64,000 bases of DNA, from NCBI GenBank assembly GCA_028383305.1, contig JAOEVD010000001.1, forward strand, positions 1 to 64,000, read 5' to 3'. Position numbers and translations under genes: made by a program. Positions 31,127-40,134 of this stretch are shown here, piece after piece; within the stretch, counting starts at the first letter, position 1; each line of letters opens with the position of its first letter. The notes beneath the pieces were generated by a model. It was not told the DNA's origin, made no database searches, and was given only the letters and a program-made list of their open reading frames with translations. The stretch is from Candidatus Puniceispirillum sp. Its GTDB lineage: Bacteria; Pseudomonadota; Alphaproteobacteria; Puniceispirillales; Puniceispirillaceae.

Positions 31127-31716
31127 GTCTTGCCCCCATTGCTGGCATCATCTCGGGCAAGCGCCGCAGCAATAGCCGCCGACAGACCCCCAGTCGTCTG
31201 AACCTTGCCCACCTGTCCTTGGAATAACTCTACCCCGACTGACGCCGCTGTACCAGCCTCATTGCTGGCAGCGATAGCAATTGCCAGCGCATCGGCAGCA
31301 TCGGCATTTTGTGCCGTGACCGCCAACAGGCGCGTGACCATATCTTGGATTTGCTTTTTATCAGCAGTGCCAGTGCCAGCAACAGCCTTTTTGACCGCGC
31401 GCGCCGAAATTTCGCCAACGCCAAGCTGATTGACGCCGCAAGCAAGAATGCCAACGCCGCGCGCCATGCCAAGCCGAAGCGCCGATCCGGCTGATTTTGC
31501 CACAAAGATTTGTTCAATTGCCGCCTGATCGGGCTGGTGAAGATTAATCACCTCGCAAAGCCCATCAAAAATGGATTGCAGTCGTGACGCATCATCAAGC
31601 GTGGGTTTGGGCTGGATGGCACCATTGGCAATATGCTGCAACCGCCCGCCATCAAGGGCAATAACGCCCCAGCCGGTGCATCGCAATCCGGGATCGATGC
31701 CAAGAATTCGTATCAT
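31123..31716 (-). CDS. ruvC: crossover junction endonuclease RuvC
   Basis: Resolvase that makes symmetric nicks in Holliday junctions. RNase H-like fold with the acidic residues visible in ILGIDPGLRCTGWG (Asp8), AAIEQIFV and NADAADALAIA. The ATG at 31716 gives the usual family start; a GTG three codons earlier lies against the yebC stop. About 197 aa. The C-terminal 35 residues are more variable and serve no known catalytic role. Confidence 0.96.
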   Translation of the reverse strand: MIRILGIDPGLRCTGWGVIALDGGRLQHIANGAIQPKPTLDDASRLQSIFDGLCEVINLHQPDQAAIEQIFVAKSAGSALRLGMARGVGILACGVNQLGVGEISARAVKKAVAGTGTADKKQIQDMVTRLLAVTAQNADAADALAIAIAASNEAGTAASVGVELFQGQVGKVQTTGGLSAAIAAALARDDASNGGKT

Positions 31717-31725
31717 CGACCCCAC

Positions 31726-32466
31726 TCAGGCAAGCTTGGCAATGACATCATCCGAAATGTCAAAATTTGACGACACATTCTGCACATCGTCATTATCATC
31801 AAGCGCATCAAGAAGCTTTAACAAGGTAGCTGCCTGCCCCTCATCAACGGCAATTAAATTTTGCGGTTTCCATGTCAGACCCGACTCTTCGGGCACACCA
31901 AACACGGTTTCCAATGCTTCGCGAACGGCGTTGAAATCATCTGGCGCGCAAATCACTTCATGAACATTTTCATCTGATTCCACATCTTCAGCACCGGCTT
32001 CAAGAACCGCTTCAAACATTGTATCAGCATCGGTCACATCAGCCGGATAGACAATTTGGCCAACCCGATCAAACATAAAGCTAACCGATCCGGTTTCGCC
32101 AAGTGAACCACCGAATTTATTAAAGGCGGCGCGCACTTCTGATGCGGTGCGGTTTCGGTTATCGGTCATAGCATCAACGATCAGCGCCGTGCCACCCGGG
32201 CCATAGCCCTCATAGCGAATTTCATCATAATTTTCACCCTCACCACCCTCAGCGCGTTTAAGCACGCGTTCGATATTATCCTTGGGCATATTGGCAGCAC
32301 GCGCCGCCGATAGGGCCGAGCGCAAGCGTGGGTTTGAGTCAGGGTCAGTGCTGCTGCGGGCGGCAACGGTCAGCTCTTTAATAAGACGACCGAAAACCTT
32401 GGCGCGTTTTTTGTCCTGCGCACCTTTGCGATGCATGATATTTTTAAATTTGGAATGGCCTGCCAT
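31726..32466 (-). CDS. yebC: YebC/PmpR family protein (TACO1 family)
   Basis: Conserved cytoplasmic protein of 246 residues. The family is known both as a DNA-binding regulator and, more recently, as a factor relieving ribosome stalling on proline tracts. The family start [18 protein letters not shown] and the block [23 protein letters not shown] are present, as is the acidic C-terminal domain. It sits immediately upstream of ruvC, its normal neighbour. Upstream is a 204-base spacer with a 12-bp tandem repeat. Confidence 0.96.
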   Translation of the reverse strand: MAGHSKFKNIMHRKGAQDKKRAKVFGRLIKELTVAARSSTDPDSNPRLRSALSAARAANMPKDNIERVLKRAEGGEGENYDEIRYEGYGPGGTALIVDAMTDNRNRTASEVRAAFNKFGGSLGETGSVSFMFDRVGQIVYPADVTDADTMFEAVLEAGAEDVESDENVHEVICAPDDFNAVREALETVFGVPEESGLTWKPQNLIAVDEGQAATLLKLLDALDDNDDVQNVSSNFDISDDVIAKLA

Positions 32467-32614
32467 GATCTCTTGCTGATTATCTGCTTTATTGACGGGT
32501 TTGCTTGTCTATTTTCGGCTCATGCCAACGGCAAGACCCGATGCGAAAATGTATAGCAGATCAAAGCTTGGGGAACCAGCCTTGCCACTCATTTTTCGTC
32601 ACGACCATTATCGC

Positions 32615-32654
32615 TGGCATTATGGTTGGCATCATGGTTGGCATTATGGTTGGC
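32615..32654. repeat. 12-bp tandem repeat upstream of yebC
   Basis: Unit TGGCATTATGGT occurs three times plus TGGC (32615-32626, 32627-32638 with one change T to C, 32639-32650, partial to 32654). It lies in the intergenic region between the yebC start and the end of the phosphoesterase gene, so unlike the pal repeat it is not coding in an accepted gene. Confidence 0.85.
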
Positions 32655-32670
32655 AAAGATGCTGGGTCGG

Positions 32671-33468
32671 CTAGGCTGACGACAAAACCCCGCCACGGCG
32701 AAGCGGATAAATTGCGTTTGCAAGGCCAGTTTCGGCTGTTTCCACAACCACACCGCTTAGCGTTACAGGTTCAAGCGCGACCGAAAGACGGCTATTGCCA
32801 CGCCCAAGAAAGCGGTCGATTGCCGCGTCCTTATCCATGCCAATCACACTATCATAATCGCCGCACATACCAGCATCGGTCTGATAGGCCGTGCCGCCCG
32901 CCAAAACACGGTGATCGGCCGTTGGCACATGCGTATGCGTTCCCACCACAAGCGACGCTCGGCCATCAGCATAATGGCCAAGCGCCATTTTTTCTGATGT
33001 TGCCTCGCCATGGACGTCAATCAAGATGAAATCGGCATCACGGCCAAGCTTGTTGCGAACCAGCGCATCATTCAATGCCGGAAAAACCGGATCATTTGCC
33101 GCCATAAACAGATTGGTCATCAAATTCACCGCAACAAGCCGCTTGCCAGAAGCATTCGTTACCTGAACTATGCCTTTTCCCGGGGTGCCTTCAGCCATGT
33201 TCAACGGCCGCAGCAATCTTGGTTCAGACGCGATGTAATCAATAATTTCCTGTTTGTCCCAAACATGATTGCCGGTTGTCAGAACATCAGCGCCAGCGGC
33301 AAAAAGCGCATCACAGATTTTCGGCGTGATCCCAAACCCGCCAGCCGCATTTTCACAATTTACCACGATAAAATCGAGCGCCAGTTCATCACGAAGAAGT
33401 GGTAATTGTTCAGTCACATCATTGCGCGCCGTCCGGCCAACAATATCTCCCAGAAACAAAACACGCAT
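32671..33468 (-). CDS. YmdB-type metallophosphoesterase (TIGR00282 family)
   Basis: Calcineurin-like phosphoesterase; the Bacillus member YmdB hydrolyses cyclic nucleotides in vitro and affects development. Metal-binding motifs are seen in order: LFLGDIVGR, NCENAAGG, TTGNHVWDK, IDVHGEATSEK and VVGTHTHVPTAD, ending with DAGMCGDYDSVIG. 265 aa is the family length. GAGGA lies upstream of the ATG. It follows the cyclo-ligase gene by 118 bases on the same strand. Confidence 0.93.
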   Translation of the reverse strand: MRVLFLGDIVGRTARNDVTEQLPLLRDELALDFIVVNCENAAGGFGITPKICDALFAAGADVLTTGNHVWDKQEIIDYIASEPRLLRPLNMAEGTPGKGIVQVTNASGKRLVAVNLMTNLFMAANDPVFPALNDALVRNKLGRDADFILIDVHGEATSEKMALGHYADGRASLVVGTHTHVPTADHRVLAGGTAYQTDAGMCGDYDSVIGMDKDAAIDRFLGRGNSRLSVALEPVTLSGVVVETAETGLANAIYPLRRGGVLSSA

Positions 33469-33586
33469 TACATTATATCCTCACTGATCTGCCGCCTATC
33501 TGCGGTATTTCTTGGCATCTCACCATCACCTAGGCGCCTACCGCCCGTAAATATCCAAAAGCGGCAATCAAACCACGGTCATCAAA

Positions 33587-34210
33587 TCAATTTTGCGGAG
33601 GCACCGGTGTGAGCAAACCGGTTCCGCACAGAACCGCATCAAGCGGCATGTCATAGGGGCCAAGCGGTATTTTGTCCAGCTTTTGCCCATCATAGGCAAT
33701 GCCAATTACCGATAGATGATGCCCTGCGCCCCTGAGAACAGCAAGCGTGCGATCATAATAACCACCACCATAGCCAAGCCGCCAGCCGGCCGCATCAAAC
33801 GCCAGCATCGGCGCCAGAATCACATCAGGGCGGCAAAGCGGCTGAACTGCAGACGGTTGTTTGGTGCCATAAGGCCCATCATCAAGCCGATCACCAACCG
33901 CCCAGCGATGAAAGCGCAAAGGCTGACCCTCGGTTGGCGTGATGGGCAAAGCGGTCGCACAGCCCAAACTGGCAAGCCGCGCCAATAGATCAAGCGGCGA
34001 CAATTCACTTCGGATAGGGAAATAGGCAGCATAAATGCCTTTGCCAAACCGGTCAATCAACTGCTCGGCATGCGTTGCCAGCAAGGCCGCGGCATCGGTT
34101 TGACTTGCGGCAAGGTGATTGCGATTTTGCGCCGCCAGCTTGCGGCAGGCCGCTTTGGCTTTGGCTGGATCAAGATTGGCTTTGGACAAGCCAGACGTCT
34201 TTTGTGACAT
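33587..34210 (-). CDS. 5-formyltetrahydrofolate cyclo-ligase
   Basis: ATP-dependent enzyme converting 5-formyl-THF to 5,10-methenyl-THF, returning a storage folate to use. The C-terminal family motif RLGYGGGYYDRTLA and the ILAPMLAFD block identify it; the N-terminal part KAACRKLAAQNRNHL supplies the basic nucleotide-binding region. 207 aa. This gene (ygfA/fau) typically lies downstream of zapA and 6S RNA, exactly as here. Confidence 0.93.
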   Translation of the reverse strand: MSQKTSGLSKANLDPAKAKAACRKLAAQNRNHLAASQTDAAALLATHAEQLIDRFGKGIYAAYFPIRSELSPLDLLARLASLGCATALPITPTEGQPLRFHRWAVGDRLDDGPYGTKQPSAVQPLCRPDVILAPMLAFDAAGWRLGYGGGYYDRTLAVLRGAGHHLSVIGIAYDGQKLDKIPLGPYDMPLDAVLCGTGLLTPVPPQN

Positions 34211-34254
34211 GCAAGCCTCGTGGCCAATAGCAAGAAAGCGGCGACAACCACCTT

Positions 34255-34372
34255 AACCGTCGTTGTATCATCCTCTGTGACCTGCTTTGCAGGTGGGTGC
34301 CACATAACCAAACCACGGCTCGGCCAGAGGCAGCTCCCGAGAGAAAATTTATGGCCCCAGGGATTGAAAAAC
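34255..34372 (-). ncRNA. ssrS: 6S RNA (SsrS) candidate
   Basis: The spacer between zapA and the 5-FTHF cyclo-ligase gene is the standard site of 6S RNA, which binds sigma-70 RNA polymerase by mimicking an open promoter. In the minus direction it has a closing stem AUCC-CUG (34364-34358) pairing with CAG-A-GGAU (34277-34270, one bulged A), an internal purine/pyrimidine-rich bubble with CCGUGGUUUGGU, and then GGCACCCACCUGC-AAA-GCAGGU, a 6-bp hairpin resembling the conserved 3' part of alphaproteobacterial 6S RNA. No accepted gene covers the region. The ends are approximate and may extend by 20-30 bases each. Confidence 0.75.
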
Positions 34373-34408
34373 TAATCGCGAAAAAGCAGTCGTCACCTAA
34401 GGCATCAT

Positions 34409-34783
34409 TTAGGGTTTTGTCGCATCAAATGCAAGCTTTGATGTCAGCGTGGCAATCTTTGCCGCTGCATCTTCCAAACGCGCCGCAGCCCGATCTTCGG
34501 CTGCGCTCGCATCATCGGCTGATGCGCCTGCTGGCGGGGCGGCTGGTGCCGCCGCATTGGATGCGCCATTTGCCGCTGCGGCCGTGCTGGCGCGATCGGC
34601 CAGAATAAGTGCCACCATAGCCAGCAACCGCGCTTCGCCAATTTGGCCAACCGAACCGACAAGCGACTGCATGATCGATTCAACTTCAGCTCCCAAATTG
34701 GCAACATGATCTTCTTCACCAGCACCGCAGCCGATCTGATAAGGATGGCCGTTCAACCGAATGGTGACAACTGACTGGCTCAT
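34409..34783 (-). CDS. zapA: cell division protein ZapA
   Basis: FtsZ-ring associated protein that cross-links FtsZ filaments. The N-terminal domain VVTIRLNGHPYQIGCGAGEEDHV with the following LLAMVALILADR helix is characteristic. The second half is an Ala/Pro-rich linker and a short terminal helix; 124 aa. ATGA overlap with the upstream coiled-coil gene; 6S RNA candidate and cyclo-ligase follow. Confidence 0.92.
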   Translation of the reverse strand: MSQSVVTIRLNGHPYQIGCGAGEEDHVANLGAEVESIMQSLVGSVGQIGEARLLAMVALILADRASTAAAANGASNAAAPAAPPAGASADDASAAEDRAAARLEDAAAKIATLTSKLAFDATKP

Positions 34784-35040
34784 TCCCTGTCTCCGTTTCC
34801 GATTTCGCCAGCATTCGCCGCACTTGTTTGCGCCGCATCAATATCGGCAATTACCTGCATGGCTTCGCCAAGCTTGGCCTCAATCCCGCTAACCTCGTCA
34901 ATCAGCGCGTCAAAATCAGCCTTTGAGGGAGTCGCCGCAATGGCGCTTGATGCAAACGCCTCGATCGATGATTCAACTGCCGATTCCAATGCTGCAAGGG
35001 CATCGCCTAGCTGTTTTTCGGCATTTTGCAATCGCGTCAT
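34780..35040 (-). CDS. small coiled-coil protein, DUF4164-like
   Basis: Protein of 86 residues with almost continuous heptad character (LQNAEKQLGDALAALESAV, then FDALIDEVSGIEAKLGEAM) and an acidic tail. I assign it tentatively to the DUF4164 group that precedes zapA in alphaproteobacteria; a role at the division site is inferred from position only. It shares an ATGA overlap with zapA. Confidence 0.75.
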   Translation of the reverse strand: MTRLQNAEKQLGDALAALESAVESSIEAFASSAIAATPSKADFDALIDEVSGIEAKLGEAMQVIADIDAAQTSAANAGEIGNGDRE

Positions 35041-35370
35041 TACCGGCCAAATCTCTCTTGGTTACCGTACCTATTGTTTTCCTGTGGTATGCATTACCGC
35101 CAAAACAGACAAAACATTAGGCCAGTTTTTTCTCTAAAACATAATATGTTACGAACCGAAGCTTGCCTGATTCACGAATCGAAATAAAGCGCAAAATATC
35201 ACTTAACCCAGAAAGATGCCCTGTTTGACCGCGCTAATCTTGGCGTTGATGCATTGACGAACGCGCCCAACAAGGGCAAATTGCGGCTCATCAATTACTT
35301 GTCGATTATGCCGAAAAAAAAGGGGCATGATCTTGCTTGACATTCAAACCAGCAATCTTTGGAGGCTATC
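35041..35370. other. 330-base divergent spacer before tktA
   Basis: Separates the divergent zapA unit and tktA, so it must hold both promoters, but no pair of -35/-10 elements stands out. The half nearest tktA contains an open frame from 35188 to 35340 with no ATG start, whose translation looks protein-like in places (DALFDRANLGVDALT); it could be decayed coding sequence. Nothing else recognised. Confidence 0.4.
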
Positions 35371-37347
35371 ATGCCGAATTCGTCTCAACGTCAAACAATG
35401 GCAAATGCGATTCGGGCTCTTGCAATGGATGCTGTCCAGGCCGCCAATTCGGGCCATCCGGGCATGCCAATGGGCATGGCCGATGCGGCAACCGCGCTAT
35501 TTTGTGACCATCTGAAATTTGACGCGGCCAGCCCTGATTGGCCTGATCGTGATCGGTTTGTCCTATCTGCCGGACATGGTTCAATGCTGATTTATGCGCT
35601 TTTGCACCTGACGGGTTACGAAGACATGACCATCGAGCAGATTCGCAATTTCCGCCAGCTTGGTGCCCGTACCGCCGGACATCCCGAATTTGGTCATGCC
35701 AAAGGCATTGAAACCACAACCGGCCCGCTTGGTCAGGGCATTGCCAATGCTGTTGGCATGGCAATGGCCGAACGCCATATGGCCGCACGTTATGGCGATG
35801 ATCTGGTTGATCACCACACTTATGTTATTGCGGGTGATGGCTGTCTTATGGAGGGCGTTAGCCATGAAGCCGCTTCAATAGCAGGTCATATGAAGCTTGG
35901 CCGTTTGATCGTCCTGTTTGACGATAATAATATTTCAATTGATGGCAGCACTGACCTGTCAACATCGGATGATACAAGCGGCCGGTTCGAGGCCTATGGC
36001 TGGCAGGTGTTTAGCTGTGACGGGCATGATATGGACGCCGTTTCCGCCGCGATCAGCGCCGCCCAAGCCGATGACCGGCCAAGCCTGATCTGCTGCAAAA
36101 CCATAATCGGCTTTGGCGCGCCCAATAAACAGGGCACATCCGGCGTTCACGGCGCCCCGCTTGGAGATGCCGAAATTGCGCTGGCACGCGAAACAATTGG
36201 CTGGCCACATGCAGCATTTGAAATCCCCAACGATATTCTGGCCGAATGGCGCGCTGTCGGTGCCCGCGGCGCGGCAGCGCATCAATCATGGCAAGACCGG
36301 CATGCGGCAAGCCAAAATAAAACCGCCTTTGACGCCGCCATTGCCAATGATTTTGACAAGGACGGTGCCGCTGCGGTTCTTGCGTGGAAAAACAAGTTGG
36401 CAAGCACCCCGCAAAAACTGGCAACGCGCGTGGCCAGCCAGAAAGCCATCGAAGCCATTTTGCCAGTATGCCCAACCCTGTTTGGTGGATCGGCCGACCT
36501 GACCGGATCTAACAATACCCGGGTTGCCGATCACACGATTTTCGACCATGAGAATTATGGCGGCACCTATATTCATTATGGTGTTCGCGAACATGGTATG
36601 GCGGCAGCGATGAACGGCATTGCCCTTCATGGCGGTGCCATACCTTATGGCGGCACCTTTATGGTGTTTACCGATTATTGCCGCCCCTCCATTCGTTTGT
36701 CGGCACTGATGGAACAGCGCGTTATCTATGTCATGACACATGACTCCATTGGCCTTGGCGAAGATGGCCCAACGCATCAGCCGGTCGAACATCTTGCCGC
36801 GCTTCGCGTCATGCCAAATTTATTCGTATTCCGCCCGGGCGATTCTGTGGAAACCGCCGAAGCATGGCAAACCGCACTCGAGGCCAAAACCACACCATCA
36901 ATTCTGGCATTAAGCCGTCAAGGGCTGGCACAATTCCGGCATGGTGATATGGCTGAAAATAAAACCGCAAAAGGCGCTTATGTCGCTGTTGATTGTGACG
37001 GCATACGCCAGATCACTCTGTTGGCTTCAGGATCCGAAGTCGGCATTGCCATTGACGCGCAAAAACAACTTGCCGATAGCGGCATCAACACTGCTGTTGT
37101 TTCGGTGCCTTGTCTTGATCTTTTTGCCATGCAGGATGCAGCCTATCGCGCGCAGGTGCTTGGCAAAACGCCGCGCATTGCTATTGAGGCTGGGCTGCGG
37201 CAAAGCTGGGATTGGCTGCTTGACGAAACTGACAGCTTTATCGGCATGACCGGCTTTGGCGCCTCGGCGCCGATTGATGATCTGTATAATCATTTTGGCA
37301 TTACCGCTGACGCTGTTGTTGCAGCGGCCAAACGCCAAATTGGATAA
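35371..37347 (+). CDS. tktA: transketolase
   Basis: Thiamine-diphosphate enzyme moving two-carbon ketol units in the pentose phosphate pathway. The N-terminal AANSGHPGMPMGMAD, the ThDP-binding GDGCLMEGVSHEA with FDDNNISIDG, and the C-terminal FMVFTDYCRPSIRLSALM and HDSIGLGEDGPTHQP are all present. 658 aa from the ATG at 35371, which has GGAGG five bases upstream. It leads a plus-strand series with GAPDH, a common pairing in alphaproteobacteria; phosphoglycerate kinase, often next, is not here. Confidence 0.97.
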   Translation: MPNSSQRQTMANAIRALAMDAVQAANSGHPGMPMGMADAATALFCDHLKFDAASPDWPDRDRFVLSAGHGSMLIYALLHLTGYEDMTIEQIRNFRQLGARTAGHPEFGHAKGIETTTGPLGQGIANAVGMAMAERHMAARYGDDLVDHHTYVIAGDGCLMEGVSHEAASIAGHMKLGRLIVLFDDNNISIDGSTDLSTSDDTSGRFEAYGWQVFSCDGHDMDAVSAAISAAQADDRPSLICCKTIIGFGAPNKQGTSGVHGAPLGDAEIALARETIGWPHAAFEIPNDILAEWRAVGARGAAAHQSWQDRHAASQNKTAFDAAIANDFDKDGAAAVLAWKNKLASTPQKLATRVASQKAIEAILPVCPTLFGGSADLTGSNNTRVADHTIFDHENYGGTYIHYGVREHGMAAAMNGIALHGGAIPYGGTFMVFTDYCRPSIRLSALMEQRVIYVMTHDSIGLGEDGPTHQPVEHLAALRVMPNLFVFRPGDSVETAEAWQTALEAKTTPSILALSRQGLAQFRHGDMAENKTAKGAYVAVDCDGIRQITLLASGSEVGIAIDAQKQLADSGINTAVVSVPCLDLFAMQDAAYRAQVLGKTPRIAIEAGLRQSWDWLLDETDSFIGMTGFGASAPIDDLYNHFGITADAVVAAAKRQIG

Positions 37348-37433
37348 ATGGACGAACCATAAACAGCATAATTTTGAGATGATATCTGGCCGAGGTGTGA
37401 TTGGTCAGCCGAACAAATCAAGGAGATAGTCGT

Positions 37434-38441
37434 GTGACATTAAGATTGGCGATCAGCGGATTTGGCCGTATTGGCCGGATGACACTTCGTGCTTTTCAGG
37501 AAATGGGGTATCAGGACATGGAAATTGTACTGATCAACAGCCCCGGGCCGGTTGAGACCTCGGCACATCTCTATGAATTTGACTCGGTTCATGGACGCGC
37601 TGTCGGCATAGTGACACATGGCGAAGATTGGATGGATGTTGGCAGTGGCAAAATCCATATGAGCCGCGAACGCGATCCGGCCAATATTCCGCATGCCGCA
37701 CATGGTGTTGATATTGTTCTGGAATGTTCGGGAAAGTTCAACAGCCGCGAAGCATCGGCCGCGCATCTTGCCGCTGGCGCGAAAAAAGTGCTTGTGTCCG
37801 CACCCTGCAAAAACGCCGACCAGACCATTGTTTTTGGCGTCAATGACAGCCTGTTAACGGCTGATGCCGATGTGGTGTCAAACGCGTCCTGCACGACCAA
37901 TTGTCTTGCCCCTGTTGCCAAGGTTCTGGCCGATAGCGTTGGCATTGAAGCTGGCTATATGACAACAATCCACGCCTATACTGGCGATCAGCCAACGCTT
38001 GATTCAAGCCATAAGGATTTGCGCCGCGCTCGCGCCGCCGCCATGTCAATGATTCCAACCTCAACCGGCGCCACAAAAGCTGTTGGCGAGGTTCTGCCGC
38101 AGTTACAAGGCAAGATGTCGGGATCGGCCATTCGGGTTCCAACGGCCAATGTTTCGGTTGTTGATCTGGTGGTCACAACAAGCCGCGATACATCACTTGA
38201 AGAAATTAACCAGCTACTCACCGCCGCTGCAAATGGCTCAATGAGGGGTGTTCTTGGCATCAATGAGCGCCCGCTTGTTTCGATTGATTTTAACCATGAT
38301 CCGCATTCTTCAGTTGCCGATCTGACCCAAACAAGCGTACTGAACAAGCATTTGGTGCGAGTGCTGGCATGGTATGACAATGAATGGGGCTTTTCCTGCC
38401 GGATGCTGGATAATGCCGCCGCTATTGGCAAATTTTTGTAA
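37434..38441 (+). CDS. gap: glyceraldehyde-3-phosphate dehydrogenase, type I
   Basis: Oxidises glyceraldehyde-3-phosphate to 1,3-bisphosphoglycerate, or the reverse. Rossmann motif GFGRIGR (residues 9-15), active-site SNASCTTNCLAP with Cys153, His180 in TTIHAYTGDQ, and the terminal WYDNEWGFSCR are typical. The start is GTG at 37434 with AGGAG 8 bases upstream. At the end of the second beta strand it reads LINSPGPVE; the usual NAD-selecting Asp is Ser36, and a proline follows, a pattern like the NADP-accepting GapB type. A preference for NADP and an anabolic role are therefore possible. Confidence 0.95.
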   Translation: MTLRLAISGFGRIGRMTLRAFQEMGYQDMEIVLINSPGPVETSAHLYEFDSVHGRAVGIVTHGEDWMDVGSGKIHMSRERDPANIPHAAHGVDIVLECSGKFNSREASAAHLAAGAKKVLVSAPCKNADQTIVFGVNDSLLTADADVVSNASCTTNCLAPVAKVLADSVGIEAGYMTTIHAYTGDQPTLDSSHKDLRRARAAAMSMIPTSTGATKAVGEVLPQLQGKMSGSAIRVPTANVSVVDLVVTTSRDTSLEEINQLLTAAANGSMRGVLGINERPLVSIDFNHDPHSSVADLTQTSVLNKHLVRVLAWYDNEWGFSCRMLDNAAAIGKFL

Positions 38442-38493
38442 ATACGGATAGACCTTTGCTGCAAACCGCAACGATGCGAACAAGGATTTAGCG

Positions 38494-39060
38494 ATGAAAC
38501 TCAACGGAAATGCCGTCAAACCCGGCAATGTGATCGAACATAATGGTCGTCTTTGGACAGCGGTAAAAGTGGCGCATGTCAAACCCGGAAAAGGTGGCGC
38601 CTTTGCCCAGATCGAATTGCGCGATATCCGCGATGGAACCAAATTGAATGAACGCTTCCGGTCATCAGAAACGGTCGAACGCGTAATCCTTGATGAAGCT
38701 GCCTGTACCTTTCTTTATGACGAAGGCGACCATCTGGTGTTCATGCATTCCGAAACCTTTGAACAAATCAGCATCGTCAAAGACATGGTTGGCGAGCGCG
38801 CCGCCTATTTGCAAGATGGCATGGTCGTGACCATGTCCAGCCATGAAGGTGATCCAATTTCAGTTGAACTTCCCGATACGGTTGTGATGGAAGTTGTCGA
38901 GGCCGATGCTGTTGTCAAAGGCCAAACCGCATCATCATCATATAAGCCCGCTATTTTGGAAAATGGCGAGCGTGTTATGGTGCCACCGCATATCGAATCT
39001 GGTACACGCATTGTTGTGCGGCCGGAAGATGCAAGCTATGTAGAGCGTGCAAAGAATTAA
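38494..39060 (+). CDS. efp: elongation factor P
   Basis: Ribosome-binding factor that rescues stalling at consecutive prolines. 188 residues in three beta-barrel domains: KOW-like N-domain with the modifiable Lys33 in KPGKGGAF, central OB domain, and C-terminal domain ending PPHIESGTRIVVRPEDASYVER. AAGGA lies upstream of the ATG. TolA in this window contains nine prolines in a row, an obvious EF-P client in principle. Confidence 0.96.
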   Translation: MKLNGNAVKPGNVIEHNGRLWTAVKVAHVKPGKGGAFAQIELRDIRDGTKLNERFRSSETVERVILDEAACTFLYDEGDHLVFMHSETFEQISIVKDMVGERAAYLQDGMVVTMSSHEGDPISVELPDTVVMEVVEADAVVKGQTASSSYKPAILENGERVMVPPHIESGTRIVVRPEDASYVERAKN

Positions 39061-39083
39061 TTTTTAGCGTCACAGGACTTTTT

Positions 39084-39893
39084 ATGGCAACCCGCTCCGC
39101 CCTCATCAATGTCATGCACAAGGCGGCCACCGCCGCTAGCCGCAATATGCTTCGCGATTTTGGCGAAGTCGAAAATTTGCAGGTTAGCCGCAAAGGGCCA
39201 GCCGATTTTGTTTCGCGCGTTGACACCAATGCCGAACGCATCATCAAGGCTGAATTATCAAAGGCACGCCCCGATTGGGGATTTGAGATGGAAGAAAGCG
39301 GCATCACCGCTGGTGCCGATCCTGATGCGCCTTGCTGGATTGTTGATCCGCTTGACGGCACCACAAACTATCTTCATGGCATTCCACATTTTGCCATTTC
39401 GATTGCTGTTCGCGACAAGGGCAAAATCACCGCAGCCTTGGTCTTTGACCCGCTTCGCCATGAATATTTCTTTGCCGAGGCCGGATCAGGTGCCTATGTC
39501 AATGACCGCAGATTGCGCGTTTCCGGACGCCGCCAGATGGGCGAATCTATTTTTGCCACCGGCATTCCATTTATCGGGCGCGGCAGTGATGAAGACCATG
39601 CGCTTTTTGCCCGCGAATTATTCAATATCATGGGTGTCAGCGCTGGTGTGCGCCGGTTTGGTTCGGCCGCACTTGACCTTGCCTATGTCGCCGCAGGGCG
39701 CTTTGACGGCTATTGGGAACATGGGTTGAAAAGTTGGGATATCGCCGCAGGTATCCTGTTGGTTCGCGAAGCTGGTGGCTTTGTGTCTGACTTTGCGTCG
39801 CGTGACCGTGTTTTGCAAAGCGGCGATGTTGTTGCTGGCAATCCGGCCATCCATGCCGAATTGCTAAAGCATCTTGCCAAAGCGCGGACATAG
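39084..39893 (+). CDS. suhB: inositol-1-monophosphatase family protein (SuhB-like)
   Basis: Mg-dependent phosphatase of the IMPase superfamily; SuhB of E. coli also acts with Nus factors in rRNA transcription. Metal-binding motifs: EMEESG, WIVDPLDGTTNYLHG and the C-terminal WDIAAGILLVREAGG. 269 aa, standard. It starts 23 bases after efp, a pairing seen in other alphaproteobacteria, suggesting one transcript. Confidence 0.92.
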   Translation: MATRSALINVMHKAATAASRNMLRDFGEVENLQVSRKGPADFVSRVDTNAERIIKAELSKARPDWGFEMEESGITAGADPDAPCWIVDPLDGTTNYLHGIPHFAISIAVRDKGKITAALVFDPLRHEYFFAEAGSGAYVNDRRLRVSGRRQMGESIFATGIPFIGRGSDEDHALFARELFNIMGVSAGVRRFGSAALDLAYVAAGRFDGYWEHGLKSWDIAAGILLVREAGGFVSDFASRDRVLQSGDVVAGNPAIHAELLKHLAKART

Positions 39894-40134
39894 GCCCTTT
39901 TCTTTTCCTGCCATATTTTTGAACATGGTCAAAAGCTGCTTGGTTGTTGCTGTCCAGAATCAGGATGATTTTCACGCCGTGATTGCAATTTCATCCGGCA
40001 AGACTTGCGAATATTCACAATCCTGCCATTGTTTGATGGCAAGAGTTTACGTTATGTGGATTTTCGTGCCTGTCTGGTAGATGATTTCATCCGCATAAAA
40101 CTGCCGTGACCGACAATGCCTAGGAGATAAGATC

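Noticed and set aside
35188-35340. Open frame before tktA with protein-like composition
   Set aside because: No ATG or GTG start and no recognisable homologue; at most decayed coding sequence.
39925-40080. 51-codon frame (+) between suhB and the MotA-like gene
   Set aside because: No ribosome binding site and no recognisable sequence; region treated as spacer.
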